DNA of 64,000 nt. It comes from Metapseudomonas boanensis (GTDB lineage: Bacteria; Pseudomonadota; Gammaproteobacteria; Pseudomonadales; Pseudomonadaceae). Each line of letters begins with the position of its first letter. Positions within the stretch are counted from its first letter, which is position 1. This document shows positions 56,741-64,000 of the stretch, in pieces. Under the pieces are notes generated by a model, which had not been told where the DNA came from, ran no database searches, and saw only the letters and a list, made by a program, of their open reading frames with translations. A program made the position numbers and the translations under genes. The DNA is taken from NCBI RefSeq assembly GCF_018704125.1, contig NZ_JAGTIS010000003.1, positions 310,001 through 374,000 on the forward strand. Direction: 5' to 3'.

Positions 56741-56959
56741 CCCCCCCGAGCATCCAATAAAAGCCTCTCATTAATAAAACGACAGGCACGAAGTGGAATC
56801 CACAGCGAAGAATCTGCTCCTATTCACCCATTTCAAAGCGCAATCATCCCCTTTTTTCTGACAATAACTGCCATTTTTTGTCAGTCAGCTTCATGGCATT
56901 TGGCGCCATAGACCTTCTACGTTATAAGGCTTAGAGCAAACCACAACTGGCCCCTCCTC

Positions 56960-58666
56960 ATGACAGAAACTGCGCCCACCCTATCCGGCCTAGCTAAGCA
57001 ACTGGTGCTGACCAATTTGCTGGACGAGAGGAGCGCCCTGCAGGCCCATACCCAGGCGCAGCGGAACAAGATTCCGCTGATCACCTACTTGGTGCAGAAC
57101 AAATTACTGAAGAGTCGTGACCTGGCCGAGATGGCGGCAGAGCAGTTCGGCGTTGCATTTCTCGACCTAGCCAGTGTGGATAAAGAAGCTCTACCCAGGG
57201 ACCTGGTCAGTGAACGGCTGATTCGCCAACACCGCGCCTTACCCCTCTGGCGGCGCGGAAACAAGCTATTTGTAGGCATCTCCGACCCCACCAACCACCA
57301 GGCCGTAACCGATATCCAGTTCAGCACCGGACTGAACACTGAGGCGATATTGGTCGAGGACGACAAGCTCGGCGATGCCATAGAGAAGTTCTTCGACTCG
57401 ACCAACAGCAGCATGGACGACCTCGGAGATGTCGACCTGGATGGTGTGGACGTTCAGGCGGTAGATGACGACAAGAATGAAGGGGCGAGCGGAATCGATG
57501 CCGACGATGCTCCAGTGGTGCGCTTCGTCAACAAAATGCTGCTGGACGCCATTCGTGGCGGCTCTTCCGACCTGCACTTCGAGCCTTATGAACGTCTCTA
57601 TCGCGTGCGTTTCCGGACTGACGGCATGCTGCATGAAGTGGCCAAGCCGCCCGTGCAACTGGCCACACGTATCGCCGCACGCCTGAAGGTGATGGCCGCG
57701 CTGGATATCTCCGAACGGCGCAAGCCCCAGGACGGGCGGATCAAGATGAAGATTTCCAAGACGAAATCCATCGACTTCCGTGTGAACACCCTGCCGACCC
57801 TCTGGGGCGAGAAGATCGTGATGCGGATCCTTGACCCCACTAGCGCGCAGATGGGGATCGATGCGTTGGGCTACGAGGCAGAGCAGAAAGACTTGTACAT
57901 GACCGCACTGAAGCAACCCCAGGGGATGATTCTGGTCACCGGCCCGACCGGCTCGGGCAAGACAGTATCGCTTTATACCGGCCTGAATATCCTCAACACC
58001 GTGGACATCAATATCTCTACCGCCGAAGACCCGGTGGAAATCAACCTGGAAGGCATCAACCAGGTCAACGTCAACCCCAAGCAGGGCCTGGACTTCGCCC
58101 AGGCCCTGCGCTCCTTCCTGCGTCAGGACCCGGACGTGATCATGGTCGGTGAGATCCGTGACTTGGAAACCGCGGAGATCGCCATCAAGGCTGCGCAAAC
58201 CGGCCACATGGTGCTCTCCACCCTGCACACCAACAGCGCCGCCGAAACCCTGACACGCCTGCGCAATATGGGCGTGCCGGCCTTCAACATTGCCACTTCG
58301 GTGAACCTGATCATCGCCCAGCGCCTGGCACGTAAATTGTGCGTCTACTGTAGAAAGGAACTGGACGTGCCCAAGGAGACCCTACTCAAGGAGGGCTTTC
58401 CGGAAGCCCGGATTGGCAGTTTCAAGCTCTATGCCCCTGTTGGCTGCGAAAATTGCAACCAGGGTTACAAGGGCCGAGTGGGGATTTATGAAGTGGTTAA
58501 AATCACGCCAGCAATGCAACACCTTATTATGGAAGAGGGGAACTCGATCCAGATTGCTCAGCAGGCGCGCAAAGACGGCTTCAACGACCTGCGAACCTCT
58601 GGCCTGGTCAAGGCCATGAACGGCATCACCAGCCTCGAAGAAGTCAACCGCGTGACCAAGGATTAA
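56960..58666 (+). CDS. pilB: Type IV pilus extension ATPase PilB
   Basis: A 568-residue GspE-type secretion ATPase. The N-terminal MshEN-like domain (LAKQLVLTNLLDERSALQAH) is followed by the N2 domain, Walker A GPTGSGKT (328-335), Asp and His boxes, Walker B DVIMVGEIRD, and a tetracysteine zinc site (CVYCRKE, CENCNQG). It powers pilus polymerisation at the inner membrane. Divergent from pilA, first of pilB-pilC-pilD. Confidence 0.97.
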   Translation: MTETAPTLSGLAKQLVLTNLLDERSALQAHTQAQRNKIPLITYLVQNKLLKSRDLAEMAAEQFGVAFLDLASVDKEALPRDLVSERLIRQHRALPLWRRGNKLFVGISDPTNHQAVTDIQFSTGLNTEAILVEDDKLGDAIEKFFDSTNSSMDDLGDVDLDGVDVQAVDDDKNEGASGIDADDAPVVRFVNKMLLDAIRGGSSDLHFEPYERLYRVRFRTDGMLHEVAKPPVQLATRIAARLKVMAALDISERRKPQDGRIKMKISKTKSIDFRVNTLPTLWGEKIVMRILDPTSAQMGIDALGYEAEQKDLYMTALKQPQGMILVTGPTGSGKTVSLYTGLNILNTVDINISTAEDPVEINLEGINQVNVNPKQGLDFAQALRSFLRQDPDVIMVGEIRDLETAEIAIKAAQTGHMVLSTLHTNSAAETLTRLRNMGVPAFNIATSVNLIIAQRLARKLCVYCRKELDVPKETLLKEGFPEARIGSFKLYAPVGCENCNQGYKGRVGIYEVVKITPAMQHLIMEEGNSIQIAQQARKDGFNDLRTSGLVKAMNGITSLEEVNRVTKD

Positions 58667-58668
58667 CC

Positions 58669-59886
58669 ATGGCGGCAAAAGCGCAAAAAACCAGCACATT
58701 CGCCTGGGAAGGCACTGACAAGAAAGGCTCTAAGATCAAGGGTGAGCTCAGCGGGCAGAACCCCGCGTTGGTCAAGGCGCAACTGCGCAAGCAAGGCATC
58801 AACCCGACGAAAGTGCGCAAGAAGTCCACTTCCCTGTTGCAAGCCGGGAAGAAGATAAGGCCTATGGACATTGCCCTTTTCACCCGCCAGATGGCAACCA
58901 TGATGAAGGCGGGCGTGCCGCTGATGCAGTCCTTCGACATCATCGGCGAAGGCTTTGAGAAGCCCGCCATGCGCACCCTTGTGAATGAGGTGAAACAGGA
59001 AGTCTCCGCAGGCAACAGCCTCGCCAACTCCCTGCGCAAGAAGCCGGATTATTTCGACGAGCTTTACTGCAACTTGGTGGACTCGGGCGAACAGGCAGGC
59101 GCCCTGGAAACCCTGCTGGACCGCATCGCCACCTACAAGGAAAAGACCGAGGCCCTGAAGGCCAAGATCAAGAAGGCGATGAACTATCCCATCGCGGTAG
59201 TTGTGGTGGCCATCATCGTGACAGCCATTCTACTGATCAAGGTGGTTCCACAGTTCCAGATGGTATTTGCCAACTTCGGGGCGGAACTACCTGCCTTTAC
59301 ATTATTTGTTATAGGCATTTCCGAAGCGCTGCAAGAGTGGTGGTTTATCGTTCTCCTCGGCTTCTTTGCTCTAGGTTTTCTTTCCCAACAAGCTCACAAA
59401 AAATCACAAAAATTCCGCGACTGGGTAGACCACACAGTTCTGAAGCTGCCCATCATCGGTGACATTCTCTATAAATCGGCCGTTGCCCGTTTTGCCAGAA
59501 CCTTGGCAACTACATTCGCCGCTGGCGTCCCGCTTGTGGACGCCCTTGATTCGGTGGCCGGCGCCAGCGGCAACGTGGTGTTCAAGAATGCGGTGATGAA
59601 GGTCAAACAGGACGTTTCCACCGGTATGCAGCTGAACTTCTCCATGCGCTCGACAGGTGTATTCCCGGCGATGGCCGTACAGATGACGGCCATTGGGGAA
59701 GAGTCCGGCGCACTGGACGATATGCTCGACAAGGTGGCCAGCTTCTATGAGGCAGAGGTGGATAACGCCGTCGATGGCCTGACTGCTCTGATGGAGCCGA
59801 TGATCATGGCCGTTCTTGGCGTACTGGTCGGCGGCTTGATCATCGCCATGTACCTACCTATCTTCCAACTCGGCAACGTTGTGTAA
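58669..59886 (+). CDS. pilC: Type IV pilus platform protein PilC
   Basis: A 405-residue inner-membrane platform protein. Two GspF domains are visible (DIALFTRQMATMMKAGVPLMQSFDIIGEG and VARFARTLATTFAAGVPLVDALDSVAGASG), each followed by hydrophobic helices (YPIAVVVVAIIVTAILLIKVVP; EPMIMAVLGVLVGGLIIAMYLPIFQLG). It starts 2 bp after pilB and couples PilB rotation to pilin insertion. Confidence 0.97.
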   Translation: MAAKAQKTSTFAWEGTDKKGSKIKGELSGQNPALVKAQLRKQGINPTKVRKKSTSLLQAGKKIRPMDIALFTRQMATMMKAGVPLMQSFDIIGEGFEKPAMRTLVNEVKQEVSAGNSLANSLRKKPDYFDELYCNLVDSGEQAGALETLLDRIATYKEKTEALKAKIKKAMNYPIAVVVVAIIVTAILLIKVVPQFQMVFANFGAELPAFTLFVIGISEALQEWWFIVLLGFFALGFLSQQAHKKSQKFRDWVDHTVLKLPIIGDILYKSAVARFARTLATTFAAGVPLVDALDSVAGASGNVVFKNAVMKVKQDVSTGMQLNFSMRSTGVFPAMAVQMTAIGEESGALDDMLDKVASFYEAEVDNAVDGLTALMEPMIMAVLGVLVGGLIIAMYLPIFQLGNVV

Positions 59887-59888
59887 CC

Positions 59889-60761
59889 ATGCAGTTGATC
59901 GAATTCCTGGCCAGCCATGCGCTGGCCTTTGTTTTGTGCGTGTTCGTCCTCGGCCTGCTGATTGGCAGCTTCCTCAATGTGGTGATCTATCGCCTGCCGC
60001 AGATGATGTTTCGGGATTGGCAGGAGCAAGCCCGTGAGGCCCTGAGCCTGCCGGAAGAACCCAAGGGTCCGGTGTTCAACCTGATCCTGCCGAACTCCCG
60101 CTGCCCCCACTGCAACCACGAGATCAAGGTGTGGGAAAACGTGCCCATCCTTAGCTACCTGGCACTGCGCGGCAAATGCTCGGCCTGCAAGGCGCCGATC
60201 AGCAAACGCTATCCGCTGGTGGAGTTGGCCTGCGGGCTGCTCTCGGCCTATGTGGCCTGGCATTTCGGCTTCGGCTGGGCAACCGGTGCGCTGCTGGTAC
60301 TGACCTGGGGCCTGCTGGCCATGAGCCTGATCGACGTCGACCATCAGCTGTTGCCGGATGCCCTGGTGCTGCCGCTGCTCTGGCTCGGGCTGATCCTCAA
60401 CAGCCAGGGCCTGTTCGCCAGCTTGGAAGATGCACTCTGGGGCGCGGTGGCCGGTTACCTGAGCCTGTGGTCGGTCTACTGGCTGTTCAAACTGATTACC
60501 GGCAAGGAAGGCATGGGCTATGGCGACTTCAAGCTGCTGGCCATGATCGGGGCCTGGGGCGGCTGGCAGGTGTTGCCGCTGACCATCCTGCTCTCTTCCC
60601 TGGTGGGCGCCGTGCTAGGCGTGATCATGCTGCGCCTGCGCGACCAGGACACCGCCACGCCCATCCCCTTTGGTCCTTACCTGGCCATTGCCGGCTGGAT
60701 TGCGCTGCTCTGGGGTGATCAAATAACCGGGACCTATCTGCAGTTCGCCGGTTTCAAATGA
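59889..60761 (+). CDS. pilD: Prepilin peptidase/N-methyltransferase PilD
   Basis: A 290-residue aspartyl prepilin peptidase. The four cysteines C72, C75, C97 and C100 (CPHC, CSAC) bind zinc in the cytoplasmic loop. The catalytic aspartates are D149 ([10 protein letters not shown]) and D213 (GYGDFK). These positions coincide with those of P. aeruginosa PilD. It processes PilA and type II pseudopilins. Its stop overlaps the coaE start. Confidence 0.97.
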   Translation: MQLIEFLASHALAFVLCVFVLGLLIGSFLNVVIYRLPQMMFRDWQEQAREALSLPEEPKGPVFNLILPNSRCPHCNHEIKVWENVPILSYLALRGKCSACKAPISKRYPLVELACGLLSAYVAWHFGFGWATGALLVLTWGLLAMSLIDVDHQLLPDALVLPLLWLGLILNSQGLFASLEDALWGAVAGYLSLWSVYWLFKLITGKEGMGYGDFKLLAMIGAWGGWQVLPLTILLSSLVGAVLGVIMLRLRDQDTATPIPFGPYLAIAGWIALLWGDQITGTYLQFAGFK

Positions 60762-61369
60762 ACAAACCCTGGATTCTTGGCCTTACGGGCGGCATTGGTA
60801 GCGGCAAAAGCGCCGTTGCCGCCCATTTCAGCGCACTTGGCGTACACCTGGTGGACGCCGACCACGCCGCGCGCTGGGTGGTGGAGCCCGGCCGCCCGGC
60901 ACTCGAGCGAATCGCCGAACACTTCGGCCGCGATGTGTTGCAGGCCGACGGCCAACTCGACCGCGCCGCCCTGCGCCAGCGCATTTTCCAGAGCCCGGAA
61001 GAGCGCCGCTGGCTGGAAAGCCTGCTGCATCCGCTGATCGGCGAGGAGATCAACAACTACCTGTCGAGCGCGGAATCGCCTTACGCCATCCTGGTTTCTC
61101 CGTTGCTGGTCGAGTCCGGCCAGCATCGCCTGACCCAGCGCGTGCTGGTGGTCGATGCGCCGGAAGCCCTGCAGATCCAGCGCACCATGCATCGCGATCA
61201 GGTGCCCGAAGAGCAGGTACACGCCATATTGAAAGTGCAGGCCAGCCGCGAACATCGACTGCAGCATGCCCACGATGTGCTGGTGAACGACCGGGACCTC
61301 AACTGGCTGCGGGCCGAAGTGGAGCGTCTGCACAATTTCTACCTGACCTTGCGTGGAGGCCAGCCATGA
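60758..61369 (+). CDS. coaE: Dephospho-CoA kinase
   Basis: A 203-residue P-loop kinase: [14 protein letters not shown] Walker [15 protein letters not shown] substrate region, HPLIGEEI and lid with [12 protein letters not shown]. It does the last step of CoA synthesis. The start overlaps the pilD stop (ATGA) and its stop overlaps yacG, so the five genes pilB to yacG can be one transcript. Confidence 0.96.
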   Translation: MNKPWILGLTGGIGSGKSAVAAHFSALGVHLVDADHAARWVVEPGRPALERIAEHFGRDVLQADGQLDRAALRQRIFQSPEERRWLESLLHPLIGEEINNYLSSAESPYAILVSPLLVESGQHRLTQRVLVVDAPEALQIQRTMHRDQVPEEQVHAILKVQASREHRLQHAHDVLVNDRDLNWLRAEVERLHNFYLTLRGGQP

Positions 61370-61566
61370 GCCAACCCGTTACCGTGGAATGCCCAACCTG
61401 TGGCGCCCCCGTCGAGTGGGGCCCGCAGAGCCCGAACCGCCCTTTCTGCTCCGAGCGCTGCAAGTTGATCGACCTGGGCGCCTGGGCCGCAGAGGCACAT
61501 GCGATTCCAGGTGACGATCTGGAAGACGATGTGTTCTCCGGCAGCCTGCCGCCTCGGGAACATTGA
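61366..61566 (+). CDS. yacG: DNA gyrase inhibitor YacG
   Basis: A 66-residue zinc protein with [10 protein letters not shown] and [14 protein letters not shown] (C-x2-C ... C-x3-C) and the acidic tail typical of YacG. It binds GyrB and inhibits gyrase in E. coli. Overlaps coaE by 4 bp. Confidence 0.95.
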   Translation: MSQPVTVECPTCGAPVEWGPQSPNRPFCSERCKLIDLGAWAAEAHAIPGDDLEDDVFSGSLPPREH

Positions 61567-61587
61567 ACCAAGGATTCGGAGCGGTTC

Positions 61588-61967
61588 CATCATTGCGGAT
61601 TTGACGGGTATCCCCGTGGTCAGCACAAGGATGCGTCGAGCGGCGTTCCTTTGCGCCTGCGATACCCATCATTGCGGATTTGACGGGTATCCCCGTGGTC
61701 AGCACAAGGAGGAGGCGAGCGACGTTCCGTTGAGCCTGCGATGCCCATCACCCTTCTTGCCAGTGACTTGATGGGTATCGCTTCGCTCAACCACATCCTA
61801 CGAAATTGCGTTGTTCCCCGGCTGAGCTTTCGGGAGCGGTCTGGCCGCTAGGTGAGCACGTAGGATGGGTTGAGCGAAGCGATACCCATCGTTGCGGATT
61901 TGACGGGTATCCCCGTGGTCAGCACAAGGATGCGTCGGGCGACGTTCCTTTGCGCCTGCGATACCCA
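61588..61967. repeat. BIME array left of RAYT copy 1
   Basis: Three copies of a unit of about 79 bp (TTGCGGATTTGACGG...CGATACCCATCA) at about 61591, 61670 and 61890, with one longer unit of about 140 bp between (TTGATGGGTATCGCTTCGC ... GGATGGGTTGAGCGAAGC). The ends GTAGGATGGGTTGAGCGAAG and its inverse form REP hairpins. No gene is present. Confidence 0.88.
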
Positions 61968-62501
61968 TCACCATTCCCCCGCGCCATGTTCCACGTCGCC
62001 TCCATCCCCAGCCCAATCGAGCGGCAGGATTCCCGCCTTCACATACCGGTGAAACGACGACCACGGCCAATCGGCCACCCGTTCCACATAGCCGTGTTTA
62101 CGTGGGTTGTGATGGATGTAGTCCACATGCCGCGCAAAGTCCGCATCATCGCGAATGCGGTGTTCCCAGAAACGGCGTTGCCAGATGCCCCGTTCGCCTT
62201 TGCTCAATCTGCTTTCCGAAGCCTGCTCTCGCCGGGGCAAGACGCGGGAGAACCCGGTCTTGATCAGTCGCCAACGCAGAGCGTAATCGGCATCGCCTGC
62301 GGGCAATGTGCAAAGGGCATGCAGGTGATCGGGAAGGATGACGATGGCGTCAATGTTCCGGGGATGGCGCTTCAGGCAGTAGCGGAAGCTGGCCCGAAGG
62401 AGGTCGATCTGGTCGGTGAGCAGACGGCTGTCGCGGTCGGCGAGGTTCAGGGTGAAGAACCAGGTTGCGCCTGGGGTGTGGTCGCGGCGGTAGTTGGTCA
62501 T
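61968..62501 (-). CDS. REP-associated tyrosine transposase (RAYT), copy 1
   Basis: A 177-residue Y1 transposase (TnpA_REP). HUH metal site H59-x-H61 (ILPDHLHAL) and catalytic Y128 (VDYIHHNPRKHGYV) are intact, with the WSSFHRYV C-terminal block. Single-copy RAYTs bind and nick REP hairpins and are thought to spread them. It is embedded in REP arrays that match its expected substrate. Near-identical to copy 2, with Arg at position 48. Confidence 0.94.
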   Translation of the reverse strand: MTNYRRDHTPGATWFFTLNLADRDSRLLTDQIDLLRASFRYCLKRHPRNIDAIVILPDHLHALCTLPAGDADYALRWRLIKTGFSRVLPRREQASESRLSKGERGIWQRRFWEHRIRDDADFARHVDYIHHNPRKHGYVERVADWPWSSFHRYVKAGILPLDWAGDGGDVEHGAGEW

Positions 62502-63033
62502 CGAAAGGCTTCCTTGCCAGTGATTTGATGGGTATCGCTTCGCTCAACCACATCCTACGAAATTGCGTTGTTCCCCCGGCTGAGCTTTCGGGAGCGGTCT
62601 GGCCGCTAGGTGAGCACGTAGGATGGGTTGAGCGAAGCGATACCCATCGTTGCGGATTTGACGGCTATCGCCGTGGTCAGCACAAGGAGGGGTCGGGCGG
62701 CGTTCCGCTGAGCCTGCGATACCCATCACCCTTCTTGCCAGTGAATTGATGGGTATCGCTTCGCTCAACCACATCCTACGAAATTGCGTTGCTCCCCGGC
62801 TGAGCTTTCGGGAGCGGTCTGGCCGCTAGGTGAGCACGTAGGATGGGTTGAGCGAAGCGATACCCATCATTGCGGATTTGACGGCTATCGCCGTGGTCAG
62901 CACAAGGAGGGGTCGGGCGGCGTTCCGCTGAGCCTGCGATATCCATCACCCTTCTTGCCAGTGATTTGATGGGTATCCCCGTGGTCAGCACAAGGAGGGG
63001 GCGAGCGGCGTTCCTTTGCGCCTGCGAAACCCA
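62502..63033. repeat. BIME array between the two RAYT copies, 221-bp tandem period
   Basis: GCACGTAGGATGGGTTGAG recurs at 62615 and 62836, giving a 221-bp tandem unit made of the 140-bp and 79-bp elements. Variants differ by a few bases (CGGCTATCGCCG here against CGGGTATCCCCG on the left). No gene is present; short frames here translate the repeats. Confidence 0.88.
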
Positions 63034-63567
63034 TCACCATTCCCCCGCACCATGTTCCACGTCGCCTCCATCCCCAGCCCAATCGAGCGGCAGGATTCCC
63101 GCCTTCACATACCGGTGAAACGACGACCACGGCCAATCGGCCACCCGTTCCACATAGCCGTGTTTACGTGGGTTGTGATGGATGTAGTCCACATGCCGCG
63201 CAAAGTCCGCATCATCGCGAATGCGGTGTTCCCAGAAACGGCGTTGCCAGATGCCCCGTTCGCCTTTGCTCAATCTGCTTTCCGAAGCCTGCTCTCGCCG
63301 GGGCAAGACGCGGGAGAACCCGGTCTTGATCAGTCGCCAACGCAGAGCGTAATCGGCATCGCCTGCGGGCAATGTGCAAAGGGCATGCAGGTGATCGGGA
63401 AGGATGACGATGGCGTCAATGTTCCAGGGATGGCGCTTCAGGCAGTAGCGGAAGCTGGCCCGAAGGAGGTCGATCTGGTCGGTGAGCAGACGGCTGTCGC
63501 GGTCGGCGAGGTTCAGGGTGAAGAACCAGGTTGCGCCTGGGGTGTGGTCGCGGCGGTAGTTGGTCAT
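63034..63567 (-). CDS. REP-associated tyrosine transposase (RAYT), copy 2
   Basis: A 177-residue protein identical to copy 1 except Trp for Arg at position 48 (from CCGG to CCAG on the plus strand near 63425). HUH and Tyr motifs are the same. The duplication covers about 61905-62612 and 62971-63679, offset 1066 bp, so flanking REP was copied with the gene. Confidence 0.94.
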   Translation of the reverse strand: MTNYRRDHTPGATWFFTLNLADRDSRLLTDQIDLLRASFRYCLKRHPWNIDAIVILPDHLHALCTLPAGDADYALRWRLIKTGFSRVLPRREQASESRLSKGERGIWQRRFWEHRIRDDADFARHVDYIHHNPRKHGYVERVADWPWSSFHRYVKAGILPLDWAGDGGDVEHGAGEW

Positions 63568-63680
63568 CGAAAGGCTTCCTTGCCAGTGATTTGATGGGTA
63601 TCGCTTCGCTCAACCACATCCTACGAAATTGCGTTGTTCCCCGGCTGAGCTTTCGGGAGCGGTCTGGCCGCTAGGTGAGT
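63568..63680. repeat. Right end of the RAYT/BIME array
   Basis: One partial 140-bp unit ends abruptly after CCGCTAGGTGAG, where the match to 62502-62612 stops. The following 120 bp to 63804 show nothing I can name. Confidence 0.85.
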
Positions 63681-63804
63681 AAGCGTTTCTTAGGCGCCGA
63701 GGACAGAGCCCATGGACGCGACAGGCAAGGAGCAATGCCGTTGCCCTGAGCGAATGGACGGATTGCTTGGGTGGAAATCCGGAAGCGTACGACGACCTGA
63801 TCCC

Positions 63805-63999
63805 TCACGGGCGCATGAAGGTGTAGTCACGGTCCGGATCGAGATTGTCCGCCAGGAATATCAACTCCTGAGCCAGGTCGTCGGCGGAGCGGAGAGCTGC
63901 ACTGCGCTCTACCACCACGCTCAACATGGCCCGCAGTGCTTGCTCCTCAGTGAAGTTTTCCTGCACGGCGTCGGCTAACGCCTGCCGCAGCGAGTCCCG
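63805..63999 (-). CDS. Partial unknown protein, 3' end only
   Basis: A frame entering from the right edge encodes 64 residues ending DDLAQELIFLADNLDPDRDYTFMRP before a stop at 63805. Composition is protein-like (acidic, helical). I do not recognise the family; the 5' part lies outside the window. Confidence 0.55.
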   Translation of the reverse strand, partial: RDSLRQALADAVQENFTEEQALRAMLSVVVERSAALRSADDLAQELIFLADNLDPDRDYTFMRP

Positions 64000-64000
64000 C

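Noticed and set aside
61806-62052. Short frames translating as VGWVERSDTHRCGFDGY and similar, repeated across the array
   Set aside because: They are translations of the REP units and recur with each copy; not genes.
61588-63680. CRISPR-like appearance of the regularly spaced repeats
   Set aside because: Units are about 79 and 140 bp with internal REP palindromes, no unique 30-40 bp spacers and no cas genes; they are BIMEs with RAYT genes.
63712-63978. 88-codon plus frame at the right edge
   Set aside because: It overlaps the better minus-strand frame ending at 63805 and has no ribosome site or protein-like composition.

Overview
The window is a stretch of Pseudomonas chromosome. Evidence: high GC, REP palindromes of the pseudomonad type (GTAGGAGCGAGCTTGCTCGC and variants) in most core intergenic gaps, and gene blocks that follow the P. 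aeruginosa order (dppBCDF; piuB-piuA-piuC; speC; chemoreceptor-ampE-ampD-DUF1631 gene-nadC; tRNA-Thr; pilA-pilBCD-coaE-yacG). Extra core-type genes interrupt that order, so it is probably a relative of P. aeruginosa and not that species.

Region 1 (1-33.65 kb), core metabolism and transport: the end of a cupin regulator (possibly psdR); dipeptide ABC transporter genes dppBCDF without a binding protein; a divergent LysE exporter and its AsnC-type regulator; 5-oxoprolinase genes pxpA-pxpB-pxpC; an iron-uptake cluster (piuB, piuA, an alpha-hydroxy-acid oxidase, piuC) in which three genes share a Fur-box-like motif; speC; prfC; a BetI-like TetR regulator; an amino-acid ABC transporter cluster whose ATPase is fused in frame to a PLP aminotransferase; a TatD-family hydrolase; a chemoreceptor; ampE-ampD; a DUF1631 protein; nadC.

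Region 2 (33.67-56.06 kb) is an integrated genomic island. It is bounded by a 47-bp direct repeat made from the 3' end of tRNA-Thr(CGT): an intact tRNA gene on the right and a 3' fragment on the left beside a tyrosine integrase. The left part carries island housekeeping genes (integrase, AlpA/Xis-like HTH, CHC2 zinc-finger primase fragment, DUF3987 protein and unknowns). The rest is mostly defence-like cargo: a three-gene operon of two unlike dynamin/P-loop GTPases and a tail-anchored coiled-coil protein; an Nmad2-like gene; a protein with an Ada-like zinc motif; two unknown genes; and a complete type I restriction-modification locus (hsdR, hsdM, hsdS) with an Abi_2/HEPN gene inside it. The GTPase operon lies between a truncated gene and a 3' gene remnant, which suggests a swapped-in cassette. 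It is the best candidate here for an undescribed system.

Region 3 (56.0-61.6 kb) is core: tRNA-Thr, pilA with a clear sigma-54 promoter, divergent pilB-pilC-pilD, then coaE and yacG joined by stop/start overlaps.

Region 4 (61.6-63.7 kb) is a REP/BIME array with two nearly identical REP-associated tyrosine transposases (RAYTs) in a tandem duplication of about 0.7 kb. A partial unknown gene on the minus strand ends the window.
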